A stretch of DNA of 25,906 bases from Geobacter sp. UBA5735. Its GTDB lineage: Bacteria; Desulfobacterota; Desulfuromonadia; Geobacterales; Geobacteraceae. The DNA is taken from contig DIFZ01000014.1 of assembly GCA_002419385.1 (NCBI GenBank), forward strand, positions 1 to 25,906, in the 5' to 3' direction. This document shows positions 14,501-22,290 of the stretch, one piece after another. Every line of letters starts with the position of its first letter. The stretch's first letter is position 1. The notes under the pieces are model-generated. The model did not search any database. It saw only the letters and a list, made by a program, of their open reading frames with translations, and had not been told where the DNA came from. The position numbers were made by a program, and so were the translations under genes.

Positions 14501-16747
14501 TATGGTGACCCTGGTTGCGACCGGTTTGCCTTCCCAGGACCTGGCAGTCAGCGCTATGTCAGCGGGGCGGCCGGGAGATGAAAGGTAGGATACGGGCCGG
14601 ACCGAAAGGTCGATGAGGGACGGGGTGACCGTAAAACCCGCCGTTGCCGATACTTCTCTGGCGGCGCTGTCCGTCACATCGCACTCGATACTGTAGGAAC
14701 GGGCGGATTCCGCCTGCCGGGTCGTGATCTGGATCAGTGCCGCACCGTTCGCGTCTGTCACGGCATCGCCTTCGCCGAGAAATTCTGCATACCCGTAATC
14801 AGTGAAATCCCCTTCTTCCGCTGCATCCGGCAGCTGATCCTCGCCCGGGGGGTAGTAGGGCCGGGAATAGATCCGGTACGTGACCTTCCCCCCGGTTACC
14901 GGCGCTCCGAAATAATAGCGGGCGCGGAGCGTCAGCGGCGCCTGGTCGCCGCCCACATAGAACCTGCCGGGGACGGATGCGGTTAGTTCGAATTCCGGTT
15001 TGCGGTACTCGAGCACCTTGAAGGAAGTTTCCCACAGCTCTTCGCCGGATTCGGCCTTGAGCGCGTAGTCACCCAGGGCGGGCTGCTCAGGGAGTAGGCA
15101 CTCGCCGTTGAAGGAACCGGCGGCGGAAACCGGGTATTCCTTTTCCATCAGGGTCTGGTTGGCGGTGTCGGTGACGGTTACACGGACCCGGTCAAGAGCG
15201 GGCAAAGCGTAACCTTCACCGACACGCTTCCTGAGGACTCCCTTGAAGTAAACGGTCTGTCCGGGCCGATATGCAGGGCGCTCCGTATAGAGATAAGCCC
15301 TGACACTGGCGGCATCCGTGCCATCCTTTCCCATGCCCAGGTTGAGCAGTGCGAATTCGGTCCCCTTCCTGCCGATCACCCTGCTTCCCCCGCTGCTCTT
15401 GCCGAGGGAGAGGAGACCGGAAGGATCGGTCGCGCCGGCCGGCGATGCCGTGGCTGCGGCCCCTGGCTGGACGGGCAGCGTAACGATATCGACCCCCTCC
15501 AGGGCACGGCCGTCCAAAAGGTCGGCGGCAAACAGCAGCGTCGCATCTGGTGCGGCCTTGGCCACGAGGCCCAGCCTGGTGACGAGAAACGTGGAGCGGG
15601 CAACGGCTTTGCCGCCTGATGCCTCAACAAGGTAGTAGCCGGACGGGAGGGGATCCAGTTTCAGCGCAGTGTCGCGAAAGTGGGTCCATTTTCTTTCCTT
15701 GAGCTGGGCGCCGACCGTTTTCACCCTGCTGAGGGCATGTTCCGGCACGGTTTCGGGCCTGTCCGGATCGATTGTCCCGTCCAGGAGCCGCGAGCTGTCG
15801 ATTGCGTACACGGTAACTGCTGCCCGTTCGACGAAGAGCCCCCGCAGGGAGACCGGAACGGGCTTGCCCGGCGGTATGACCCGTCCTGAATGGTCCAGGG
15901 ACAGGGACGGCGGCCGGGTGGTCGCCTTTATTTCGACTGACGTGCTTTTCCCCTCCGGGATATCAACGGCAACCCTGGACTCCATCAGGCGCTCGTCGTA
16001 AGATTCCAGCGTATAGGAGCCCGGCGGAAGTTTGCGGAAAACCACCTTGCCCTGCCCGTCGGTCCGGGCATAGCGGTGTGCGAGATTTCCGCTCAGCGAT
16101 AAATCGGCCCTGGCCACGGGCCGGCCGGCTGTCGTGAGCCGTGCTGTCAGCGTTCCCCCTCTGCGCACGGTGATCGTTCCGGCATCTTTTTTCTGTCCGG
16201 CCCCCAGGGTGACGGACAGTGTCTTTTCTACGACCCAGGCTGCATGGTCAATGGTGACCTCATGCCAACCCTGGTCGAGGGCGGAGATTTCGAACCGGCC
16301 CGAGGCATCCGTAAGGGCGCTGCCGCGCGTTCCCGCGGAGACGCGAATGCCACGCTGGGGGTTGCCGGATGAATCGACGATGCGCCCCGCGATGCGGGCT
16401 TCCCGGTTCAGGAGGACCGGCAGCTCTGCGGTTTTGTCGGGGCCGATTTCCAGAGTTTCCTCGCGGGTGCCGAAGCCTGCTGAGCTGACTGTGCAGGAAT
16501 AGGAGCCCACGGGAAGGTCTGCACGGAAATGCCCTGCTCCGTCACTCGTTGTCCGGTGCTTGAAAGGCGGTTTTTGCGGGTACATGCGGCTGAGTTCGAT
16601 CGTCGCCCCCGCAACCGGTTGCGCGGTTTCGGCCGACAGGACGGTCCCCGTCACCGAACCTTTCTTTTCGGCTGCCAAAGCAGGTGAATGGAGCGAGAGT
16701 CCCCCCCATGCAAGCAGGAGAAGAAGAGCGACAAAGATCTGTTTCAC
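11585..16747 (-). CDS. Bacterial alpha-2-macroglobulin family protein with thioester motif
   Basis: This very large exported protein (1,720 residues) begins with a signal peptide (MKQIFVALLLLLAWGGLSL, cut near ALA). Two or three carboxypeptidase-regulatory-like beta domains follow (about 28-270), then the macroglobulin domains; YLYTERPAYRPGQTVYFKG (about 485) marks the MG2/MG3 region and LTTWRATVVGHDG (about 1050) the conserved A2M domain. The thioester motif CVEQ is at residues 1238-1241 (DNA 13025-13036), followed by the helical thioester domain with GGWGWWKDGSTDPYLTAHV. The intact CxEQ suggests covalent trapping of proteases that breach the envelope. Bacterial relatives are usually paired with PbpC; here the partners are VanW and an AMMECR1-like protein. 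GTG 16747 has GGGGGG 6 nt upstream; ATG 16765 is an alternative, two bases past the preceding stop, so translation is probably coupled. There is no lipobox, so it is probably periplasmic. Confidence 0.92.
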   Translation of the reverse strand: MKQIFVALLLLLAWGGLSLHSPALAAEKKGSVTGTVLSAETAQPVAGATIELSRMYPQKPPFKHRTTSDGAGHFRADLPVGSYSCTVSSAGFGTREETLEIGPDKTAELPVLLNREARIAGRIVDSSGNPQRGIRVSAGTRGSALTDASGRFEISALDQGWHEVTIDHAAWVVEKTLSVTLGAGQKKDAGTITVRRGGTLTARLTTAGRPVARADLSLSGNLAHRYARTDGQGKVVFRKLPPGSYTLESYDERLMESRVAVDIPEGKSTSVEIKATTRPPSLSLDHSGRVIPPGKPVPVSLRGLFVERAAVTVYAIDSSRLLDGTIDPDRPETVPEHALSRVKTVGAQLKERKWTHFRDTALKLDPLPSGYYLVEASGGKAVARSTFLVTRLGLVAKAAPDATLLFAADLLDGRALEGVDIVTLPVQPGAAATASPAGATDPSGLLSLGKSSGGSRVIGRKGTEFALLNLGMGKDGTDAASVRAYLYTERPAYRPGQTVYFKGVLRKRVGEGYALPALDRVRVTVTDTANQTLMEKEYPVSAAGSFNGECLLPEQPALGDYALKAESGEELWETSFKVLEYRKPEFELTASVPGRFYVGGDQAPLTLRARYYFGAPVTGGKVTYRIYSRPYYPPGEDQLPDAAEEGDFTDYGYAEFLGEGDAVTDANGAALIQITTRQAESARSYSIECDVTDSAAREVSATAGFTVTPSLIDLSVRPVSYLSSPGRPADIALTARSWEGKPVATRVTITLDEEVYDKKTHISSYRTIDQREVVTDQTGQAVFAQTFPRSGYWRITAAALDERGLKAVGQGWIWVWREGHAWDSSYRELGLELDKKSYKPGDTARLIVKSPAPEASLLLTVEGREILSRRVAPLNGTVEVIDLPVTAGHAPAVFISAVVISQGRFYSRTKTLRVDSSPDKLELKVTPDREVYAPGDRVRLSIDAVGDDAKPRATELSLAVVDEALYAVAPERRPDIYGFFRGTREHLVTTLNSFPRIFLGGAPKAAAAAMADEALKGIKVRKVFKDTAYWLPVFASSVNGRAEAEFTLPDNLTTWRATVVGHDGLSEFGTGRGRFISRLDVMARLQPPRFLVAGDAVKIPGMITNMTETGRKVTGVFETRGLTLSGAPHFDGTVSAGGTLRQDMGVRADAPGEALLAMRAAAGDRGDAMELQLPVLTRGIQRVSQGNIALRSGEGAATLNFPEKALHEGAALRLAVAPTLAASLNESLQELIDFPYDCVEQTMSRFLPAVRVKALLGSGSWSLEPGVAAKLDRVLDEGLRKLHDFQHEDGGWGWWKDGSTDPYLTAHVMYGLALAKKAGLPVRDESYEKGVQSLAEQLDKSALDSLPSLYRAYTLSGKTSDAVEKRVEAGWRQLQPSQRIQYVEALRNANRAERSGRLLDDVKKQVMREGSAAYLKDEDADSWWYSRRWSGSAVETTAMLLENQLALDGADALVPSLAEFLVRKRSGRWWNTTRGTAEAVTALARYVAATGERDASYKAVLSLNGRELERYVVEKGIITSGRQAVSVPAQELKRGPNKVSLARDGSDGALYLSALLEHYLPPEAATGAPGLAIERKLYRLAAQRDGENWRMEYHPFSPGEALAPGDEVEVRLTVDNRDDLNFVVIEDRLPAGFEVRETRNDSRFSLYSDFWDWYAHKERHDEKMAFFIDLLPAGRHEFRYVIYPEMEGNVLALPASVWPMYVPSLRAESTPWQVNVKKKD

Positions 16748-16766
16748 GGCTGGCCCCCCTGTCATG

Positions 16767-17483
16767 TCATTTATGTGCGGTCGTTATTCCCCAGGCTTCG
16801 AAGCTGGATATCCGGACGCTCGAGCCATGCTTCTCGCCGAGCCGCCGCAGGGCCTCACGGAAGGCCCATGAAGCCGTTTTGGCTTCTCCCGGCACGATGG
16901 CAACGCCGGACCGGTCGTTTTCCACCAGCAGCCCCTGACGATTCGGATCGACTGCCTCGGGGGACGCGACCGGCCTGGGTTCGCCCGGGAAGGTGATCAG
17001 GACCCGTGCTGCCAGGGCGGTTCGCCGGTCGATGCCCCTTGCCCGCCCATCCAGGTGCAGCGCCTGCCGGACGTTCTCTTCGATCTCCCGCCCCAGGCAG
17101 GGGGTGCGGGGATGGAACCCGCCGGCGCAGGCAATCACCCGGTTGCCGCTGAAAAACGTCACGAAGCAGGCCTGCTGGATTTCCGCCGTCCAGGGAGGCG
17201 GCGCAGCCTCCGGGCCGAGACCGAGGCGGGCAAGGAACATCGCCCTGGCAAAGCCCAGCAGCTCTTCCTGCCTGCGCCGGTCTGCCTTGACGCGCGCCAT
17301 GGAAGGACTGGCGGCTGTCCCGATGGCTGTGGCCGGTCCCGCGTGAGCAGGCATGGCCGATGGCGCCGTGCCTGCGATGAAGGCAAGGCAAAGGAACAGG
17401 CGGACGGCCATCATGATACCCCCGTAACGAGACCATGTCCATGTTCCGTGCAGACGGAACCTGCCTCCGGGATTCTTTTTCAT
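16767..17483 (-). CDS. Exported AMMECR1-like domain protein
   Basis: The 238-residue protein has a hydrophobic export signal (MMAVRLFLCLAFIAGTAPS, cut near AHA) and a domain resembling AMMECR1. The resemblance lies in an N-terminal LLGFARAMFLARLG helix, ACFVTFFSGNRVIACAGG in place of the usual FVTL...RGCIG, and GLLVENDRSGVAIVPGEAKTAS near the end, in the order and spacing of that family. AMMECR1 proteins are normally cytoplasmic, so an exported form is unusual and the function is unknown. The ATG at 17483 overlaps the vanW stop (ATGA) and has AGGA upstream, indicating coupling. An internal ATG at 17411 with GGGGG 7 nt upstream would give a shorter and more usual signal peptide. It sits between vanW and the macroglobulin gene. 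A YfaT (DUF1175)-type partner of the macroglobulin is the alternative; I could not compare the two by alignment. Confidence 0.55.
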   Translation of the reverse strand: MKKNPGGRFRLHGTWTWSRYGGIMMAVRLFLCLAFIAGTAPSAMPAHAGPATAIGTAASPSMARVKADRRRQEELLGFARAMFLARLGLGPEAAPPPWTAEIQQACFVTFFSGNRVIACAGGFHPRTPCLGREIEENVRQALHLDGRARGIDRRTALAARVLITFPGEPRPVASPEAVDPNRQGLLVENDRSGVAIVPGEAKTASWAFREALRRLGEKHGSSVRISSFEAWGITTAHK

Positions 17484-18265
17484 TGCAGGATCCTCGTGGG
17501 CGCCGGGTAGGTGTCCCGGGAAAGGGTTTCATCCCGGTCTGCTCCTCCTCCGGTCACGATGCGGCGGGTGACGGCCGAGAACCCCCCGCTGCCGCGTGCG
17601 GATGTGCCGTGGGGCAGGCGCCCGGTCGTGGAGAACACGGTCTCCGGTTCGAGGGGAATGATGTCGGAAGAAATGAGAACCCGGAACGGCTTGGCCGTCA
17701 CGGACCAGAAACCTGCCGTCAGGCGCCCCTCAGCAACCCGTATGCGCAGCAGGAGCGGGAGGCGGTGGGGATTGCGAAGCTTCAGGTCCTTGCGCCAGGT
17801 TGTGATGGTGGCATCCCGGCCGGGCGGGACGTATCCCACGGCGCGGGAGTGGGGATGCCGTTCGACGATTTCCATGCCTGCCTCCAGCGCGGCATTGTAG
17901 ATGGATGTTGCCAGCTGGCAGATCCCGCCGCCCGGTATGTCGCTGAGGTCTCCCCGTACGCCGATTATAGGCGCTGGGGTATAGCCTTTCGTCGTATCCC
18001 GGGCGCCTACGCGCTCATTGAAGCTGAACAGGGCGCCGGGCGCCACCAGGGTCCCGTCCAGGTCCAGAGCGGCACGCGCCGCGTTGCCGCGCTGTCCGGT
18101 ACTGCGGCCCGTCAATGTGGTCGAGAATCCGCCCCACAGGTAAGGAAAGGCCGGTGCCGCTGCGTCTGCAGCCGGTCCCTGCGTCGGAAAACAACAACAT
18201 GCGGCGGTCAGGAGCACTATCATCTTGCAAATGTATGCTGTTTGTTTGTATCCTTTCATCAACAT
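17480..18265 (-). CDS. VanW family protein
   Basis: The 261-residue protein carries the VanW domain: APGALFSFNERVGARD, then IPGGGICQLATSIYNAAL with the invariant GGGxCQ, then EIVERHPHSRAVGYVPPGRDATI. An N-terminal hydrophobic stretch with several cysteines (MIVLLTAACCCFPTQG) suggests export or a lipoprotein-like anchor. VanW proteins occur in vancomycin clusters and widely elsewhere and are thought to act in cell-wall metabolism, but their reaction is unknown; resistance is not implied here. It is first of a three-gene operon, overlapping the next gene by 4 bp. The start is uncertain: ATG 18265 or 18259 precede the hydrophobic segment and have only weak ribosome sites; ATG 18223 is also possible. 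The frame is open back to 18403 but would then overlap the divergent gene. Confidence 0.88.
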   Translation of the reverse strand: MLMKGYKQTAYICKMIVLLTAACCCFPTQGPAADAAAPAFPYLWGGFSTTLTGRSTGQRGNAARAALDLDGTLVAPGALFSFNERVGARDTTKGYTPAPIIGVRGDLSDIPGGGICQLATSIYNAALEAGMEIVERHPHSRAVGYVPPGRDATITTWRKDLKLRNPHRLPLLLRIRVAEGRLTAGFWSVTAKPFRVLISSDIIPLEPETVFSTTGRLPHGTSARGSGGFSAVTRRIVTGGGADRDETLSRDTYPAPTRILQ

Positions 18266-18362
18266 CGCGGGCACCACCGGACCGGGCATCGGTTCCGTCG
18301 ATTCCGGCTGGTGCCGTGCCAAGTCCGTATTCAGTGCAAATCCGGCGTTTTTCGGAGTATTC

Positions 18363-19511
18363 ATGTTCATATATCTCGACAATGCAGCGACTTCATTCCC
18401 CAAGCCCGAATCGGTCTACCGGGCGGTTGACCATGCCTTGAGGAATGTGGGCGCCAGCCCCGGCCGCGGCGGCTACCGCAGAGGGCTGGACGCGACGCGC
18501 CTGGTTTTCGAAGCCAGGGAAGCGCTGGCGGAGCTGTTCGGCATCCGGGACTCTTCACGCACCGTGTTCACCGCCAGCGCAACGGAGGCCCTCAACCTGG
18601 CCGTCAGCGGCCTGCTCCGGCCCGGCGACCATGCCATCACCACCATTGCGGAGCACAATTCCGTTGCCAGGCCGCTCCGCCTGGCGGAGAGCAGGGGGGT
18701 GGAAGTCACCTGCCTGGACTGCGACCGTTCCGGATTGCTGCGCCCTGCGGATCTGGCACACGCCATCCGCAAGAACACCCGGCTCATCGTCCTTTCCCAC
18801 TGCTCCAACGTAACCGGTGCCATACAGCCGATCGGGGAGATCGGGGCACTGGCGGCAAAGGCCGGCATTCCGTTCCTGGTCGATGCCGCCCAGAGTGCCG
18901 GTGTCATCCCCATTAATGTGGAGGATCTCGGCGTCACGCTCCTGGCCGCCCCCGGCCACAAGGGACTGCTCGGCCCCCAGGGAACGGGTTTCCTCTACCT
19001 GGCCGAAGGGATCGATCCCCTGCCGCTGATGGTCGGCGGAACCGGCACCCATTCAACCGATGCGGAGCAACCGCTGGAGATGCCTGCCCGCTACGAAAGC
19101 GGCACCCTCAATGTTCCCGGTATCGCCGGGCTCAAAGCGGGGGTGGAATTCATCCGGGAAACGGGGATCGAAACCATCCGCCGGAAGGAATCCCTCCTTG
19201 TCGCCAACCTCCTCGAAGGCCTGGCGCGGATTCCCGGGATAACCCTCCATGGGCCGCCCGTGGGCCGGGAGCGGGGCGGTATCGTCTCCTTCACGCTCAA
19301 GGGAATGGATCCGGCCTTCATCGGTTTCTCCCTTGACCGTGATTATGATATCGCGGTCAGAGTCGGGCTGCACTGCTCTCCCGGAACGCATCGCGCGATC
19401 GGCACCTACCCGGAAGGGACCGTCCGCGTCAGCCCCGGATATTTCAACGCTCCGGATGATATCGAAAAATTAATCGCGGCGGTCGGCGAAATCGCTGGAC
19501 GAAACGCTTGA
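18363..19511 (+). CDS. Cysteine desulfurase family protein (class V aminotransferase)
   Basis: This 382-residue PLP enzyme resembles the cysteine desulfurase (NifS/SufS-like) group. It begins YLDNAATSFPKP and has the stacking histidine at His98 (AEHNSVARP). Cofactor residues Asp174 and Gln177 (VDAAQSAG) and the PLP lysine Lys200 (APGHKGLLGPQGTG) are present, and the catalytic-loop cysteine is Cys338 (RVGLHCSPGTHRAIG). The last motif fits the EGP-type subfamily rather than housekeeping IscS. The reaction would be removal of sulfur from cysteine (or selenium from selenocysteine); the acceptor is unknown, and no IscU, SufE or tRNA-thiolation gene is near. ATG 18363 is chosen for GGAG about 6 nt upstream; the frame runs open to 18225 but would overlap the divergent vanW gene. 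The two share a 97-bp gap. Confidence 0.9.
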   Translation: MFIYLDNAATSFPKPESVYRAVDHALRNVGASPGRGGYRRGLDATRLVFEAREALAELFGIRDSSRTVFTASATEALNLAVSGLLRPGDHAITTIAEHNSVARPLRLAESRGVEVTCLDCDRSGLLRPADLAHAIRKNTRLIVLSHCSNVTGAIQPIGEIGALAAKAGIPFLVDAAQSAGVIPINVEDLGVTLLAAPGHKGLLGPQGTGFLYLAEGIDPLPLMVGGTGTHSTDAEQPLEMPARYESGTLNVPGIAGLKAGVEFIRETGIETIRRKESLLVANLLEGLARIPGITLHGPPVGRERGGIVSFTLKGMDPAFIGFSLDRDYDIAVRVGLHCSPGTHRAIGTYPEGTVRVSPGYFNAPDDIEKLIAAVGEIAGRNA

Positions 19512-19679
19512 TGCCTGCCGGTGACATTCATGTCTGTCCAGTCAGTATATAAGTAAAAAGCTGCAAAGACAAAGGGGTTGACTGAAAAATGCGCCCAAGG
19601 CGGAGACCGCCCGGCATGCGGGCGTTCACGGGGATCCGGAACCGGGCCGGGTCATGCTGGAAGGGTGTGACGGAAGGGC

Positions 19680-20258
19680 CTATTTGGGCCGTGCTTTTAT
19701 CCTGGGCTTTCCCCCTTCGATCTGGACGCGGAACTCGATCCGGTCAGTCTTGTACCGGTCGCTCAGCCCGGAGCGGAATTTGTCAAGGGAGGCTGCAACG
19801 GATTCCCTGGTAATGCCGTCGATCGGCAGGTTGCACGTTTTGCAGGCTTCGAGATACTGGCGGAAGATATCGTCTTCAGGAGGAGCCGCCGGTGCGTCGG
19901 CAACCGGCGAGGGTTTCCGGCCGTGTATCTCCATCTTGAAGCGGTCCCGCGAATACGTGCCTTCCTCGATCAGGCGGTTTGTCCGGTTCCAGTACTGACG
20001 GTAGCTGGACAGGCGTGATTTCAGCGAGTTATACCTGAATTGGAGCATCGTGTTGGAAATGGACGCTGTGGTATGTTTGCGTGCCAGACGCTCAACCTCT
20101 TCCCGCAGGCGGGTCGGCTCGCGTTTTTCCAGGCCGAGGAAATACTGCTCATACTTTATGGTCAGTTCCTTCAGGCTTTTTTCGAACTGTTCGATGTCGT
20201 CGGGTATGCCCACGTGGTCTCCGGTCGATGTGACGGTTTTTTCGCAGCAGGACCTCAT
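19680..20258 (-). CDS. Coiled-coil protein resembling the MXAN_5187 C-terminal domain family
   Basis: The 192-residue, charged, mostly helical protein has no signal peptide and no membrane segment. The segment IEQFEKSLKELTIKYEQYF, then LEKREP, the helix with NTMLQFRYNSLKSRLSSYRQ, and IEEGTYSRDRFKMEIH resemble the conserved C-terminal domain of MXAN_5187-like proteins, common in deltaproteobacteria and of unknown function. A Pro/Ala linker (about 115-125) leads to a second helical part with CKTCNLP, which holds two cysteines. The ATG at 20258 is preceded by AGGA. The gene is single, convergent with the desulfurase-like gene and divergent from glmU. No function is assigned. Confidence 0.7.
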   Translation of the reverse strand: MRSCCEKTVTSTGDHVGIPDDIEQFEKSLKELTIKYEQYFLGLEKREPTRLREEVERLARKHTTASISNTMLQFRYNSLKSRLSSYRQYWNRTNRLIEEGTYSRDRFKMEIHGRKPSPVADAPAAPPEDDIFRQYLEACKTCNLPIDGITRESVAASLDKFRSGLSDRYKTDRIEFRVQIEGGKPRIKARPK

Positions 20259-20379
20259 GCTTCCTATCGGCGCTCTTGCCGGGAAACTTGAGAAACTAAC
20301 CGGATTCTAATATTCTGCCGGTTCCCTGTAAAGAAAATCTTTTCACATGAAGGGGAGCTGGTGCCGGAGACTAATTCGC

Positions 20380-20408
20380 TTGACTTGGACGTGCCGGTTG
20401 TTTAGAGT
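20380..20408 (+). promoter_or_regulatory. Putative sigma-70 promoter of the glmU-glmS operon
   Basis: TTGACT (20380-20385) and TAGAGT (20403-20408) are 17 bp apart. The predicted start near 20415 gives a leader of about 39 nt with the ribosome site GGGGAGG before the glmU ATG. Confidence 0.6.
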
Positions 20409-20453
20409 TAATCGTCTTCAAAACCAGGCATTTACCCGGGGAGGTTTCGTTTC

Positions 20454-21854
20454 ATGCACTCCATCGCCGCAATAATCCTGGCTGCCGGCAAGGGCACCAG
20501 AATGAAGTCGAACCTCGTCAAGGTCATGCACGACCTGGCGGGAGCACCACTCATCACCTATCCTGTCAACGCAGCACGGCAGGCGGGAGCCTCGCGTATG
20601 GTCATCGTCATCGGCCACCAGGCGGAAACGGTCCAGGCCCACTATGCCGGGCAGGAGGATATGGCGTTTGCCCTCCAGGCCGAACAGAACGGCACCGGCC
20701 ATGCCGTGGCCTGCGCCGCTCCGCTGCTCAGGGATTTCCAGGGAAAGGTGCTGATCCTGTGCGGCGATGTGCCGCTCATCACGGAGCAGACTATCGATTC
20801 CATGGTGCGGCAGCATGCGCAGCAAGGCGCGGCGGTCACCGTGCTGACGACCGAGGTCGACAATCCGCACGGCTATGGCCGGATCCTGAAGAACGAAGCC
20901 GGTCACGTGACCGGCATCGTCGAGGAGAAAGATGCAAACGGCGAGCAGCGTGCCATCCGGGAAATCAACTCGGGAATCTACTGCGTCGAGTCGGGATTCC
21001 TGCTCGATGCCGTGGCAGGGCTTTCCCGCGACAATGCCCAGGGGGAGTATTACCTTACCGATATCATCCGGATGGCCGCGGAGCGTGGGCTGGCGTGCAT
21101 TTCACACCCCACAGCCGATGCACGGGAAGTGATGGGCATCAATGATCGCGTTCAACTGGCCGAAGCCGAGGCGGTGCTCAGGAGGAGGATCAACGAAAAC
21201 CACATGCGCGAAGGCGTCACGCTCCGCGACCCGAACACCGCATACCTGGATCCGGGAACGGTGATCGGCCGTGACACGGTCATCCATCCCCAGGTGCATG
21301 TCTCCGGCAACAGCGTTCTCGGAGAAGGATGCGTCATCGAGCCTTCGGTCGTGATCCGGAACTGCCGGATCGGCAACGGGGTCACCGTCAAGGCTGGGTC
21401 CGTGCTGGAAGGGGCAGTGGTGCACGACGCCGTGTCGATCGGCCCCATGGCCCATCTCCGTCCCGGAACCGAATTGCTGGACGAGGTCAGGATCGGCAAT
21501 TTCGTCGAGACGAAAAAGATTGTCATGGGCAAGGGCTCGAAGGCTTCCCACCTCACCTACCTGGGGGACGCGAGCATCGGCAGCGGCGTCAATATCGGCT
21601 GCGGTACCATTACCTGCAATTATGACGGAGTGGCTAAGCACCGGACCGTCATCGGGGACAATGTGTTCGTGGGCAGCGATGTGCAGTTGGTTGCGCCGGT
21701 AACCGTGGGCAGCAACTCGCTCATTGCCGCCGGCAGCACCGTGACCCGCGATGTCCCTGCCGACTCCCTGGCGATCGCCCGTTCCCAGCAGGTGAACAAG
21801 GAAGGGTGGGTGAAGGCGCGGGCACAGGGCAAAGGGCAAAAGGCAAAGGGATAA
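20454..21854 (+). CDS. glmU: Bifunctional N-acetylglucosamine-1-phosphate uridyltransferase / glucosamine-1-phosphate acetyltransferase
   Basis: GlmU makes UDP-N-acetylglucosamine from glucosamine-1-phosphate, acetyl-CoA and UTP in the cytoplasm, for peptidoglycan and lipopolysaccharide. The N-terminal pyrophosphorylase domain (1-230) shows the nucleotide loop IILAAGKGTRMKS, NGTGHAVACAAPLL, LCGDVPLI and INSGIYC. The C-terminal left-handed beta helix (about 250-450) shows repeated hexapeptides, GPMAHLRPGTELLDEVRIG, GKGSKASHLTYLGD with the catalytic histidine, and GCGTITCNYDGV. The length, 466 residues, is slightly above the usual 456. The extra tail (QGKGQKAKG) is encoded by GGCAAAG-type heptamer repeats, and the TAA stop follows the array directly. 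The start has GGGGAGG upstream. glmS lies downstream, separated by a small cassette. Confidence 0.97.
   Translation: MHSIAAIILAAGKGTRMKSNLVKVMHDLAGAPLITYPVNAARQAGASRMVIVIGHQAETVQAHYAGQEDMAFALQAEQNGTGHAVACAAPLLRDFQGKVLILCGDVPLITEQTIDSMVRQHAQQGAAVTVLTTEVDNPHGYGRILKNEAGHVTGIVEEKDANGEQRAIREINSGIYCVESGFLLDAVAGLSRDNAQGEYYLTDIIRMAAERGLACISHPTADAREVMGINDRVQLAEAEAVLRRRINENHMREGVTLRDPNTAYLDPGTVIGRDTVIHPQVHVSGNSVLGEGCVIEPSVVIRNCRIGNGVTVKAGSVLEGAVVHDAVSIGPMAHLRPGTELLDEVRIGNFVETKKIVMGKGSKASHLTYLGDASIGSGVNIGCGTITCNYDGVAKHRTVIGDNVFVGSDVQLVAPVTVGSNSLIAAGSTVTRDVPADSLAIARSQQVNKEGWVKARAQGKGQKAKG
21821..21848. repeat. Heptamer array inside the glmU 3' end (four units)
   Basis: GGCACAG, GGCAAAG, GGCAAAA and GGCAAAG follow in register. 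They encode the last residues of GlmU. They are the reverse complement type of the TTTTGCC array at 22291-22318, so the two arrays form an inverted pair around the four-helix-bundle ORF. Confidence 0.85.
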
Positions 21855-21856
21855 AA

Positions 21857-22246
21857 TTGGGGAAAAACGGTTTTCAGGATCTTACCGTGTGGCAGCGTGC
21901 ACGTGAGTTGGCCGGACACGTATACCAGGTAACATTGACCGCTTCCTTTTCACGCGATCTGTCGCTACGTGACCAGATGCGACGTGCTGCTGTTTCAATT
22001 CCCAGCAATATTGCCGAGGGAGACGAACGTGAAACGGATAAGGAAGCGATACGCTCTTTTTACATTGCAAAAGGGTCTGCTGCCGAACTTTTCACTCAAG
22101 CCCTGATAGCTCGCGATATTGGATATCTTGATGATGTGCAGCTTGGATGTCTTACGGACAGATGTTCAGAAATTTCAAGAATGTTGGCTAATCTGATAAA
22201 AGCCCGGAGTCGGGCACCTCGAACCAATCCACTTAATACAAGGTAA
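21857..22246 (+). CDS. Four-helix-bundle protein (23S rRNA intervening-sequence / S23 type), inserted between glmU and glmS
   Basis: The 129-residue protein belongs to the same family as 5948-6298: FQDLTVWQRARELAGHVYQ at the start, the identical signature QMRRAAVSIPSNIAEG, then helices with ETDKEAIRSFYIAKGSAAE. The C-terminal end (SRAPRTNPLNTR) is longer and polar. The best start is TTG 21857, with AAAGGG 6 nt upstream and two bases past the glmU stop; ATG 21806 would overlap glmU and read through the repeat. The gene is richer in A+T than glmU and glmS and splits an otherwise compact pair, suggesting insertion. Inverted heptamer arrays bound it. Function unknown; it may be co-transcribed with glmU and glmS. 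Confidence 0.88.
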   Translation: MGKNGFQDLTVWQRARELAGHVYQVTLTASFSRDLSLRDQMRRAAVSIPSNIAEGDERETDKEAIRSFYIAKGSAAELFTQALIARDIGYLDDVQLGCLTDRCSEISRMLANLIKARSRAPRTNPLNTR

Positions 22247-22290
22247 ATAGGTCATTTGCTAAAGACAATTAAATGCATGGTAAAGAACTC

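Noticed and set aside
17480..18265. Vancomycin resistance cluster
   Set aside because: VanW domains are widespread outside resistance clusters, and no vanA/H/X/R/S-type genes are present.
18266..18362. Riboswitch in the vanW / desulfurase gap (the GGTGCCGTGCCAAGTCC region)
   Set aside because: A few bases recall cobalamin-type leaders, but the gap is 97 bp, too short, and the conserved core and pairing are missing.
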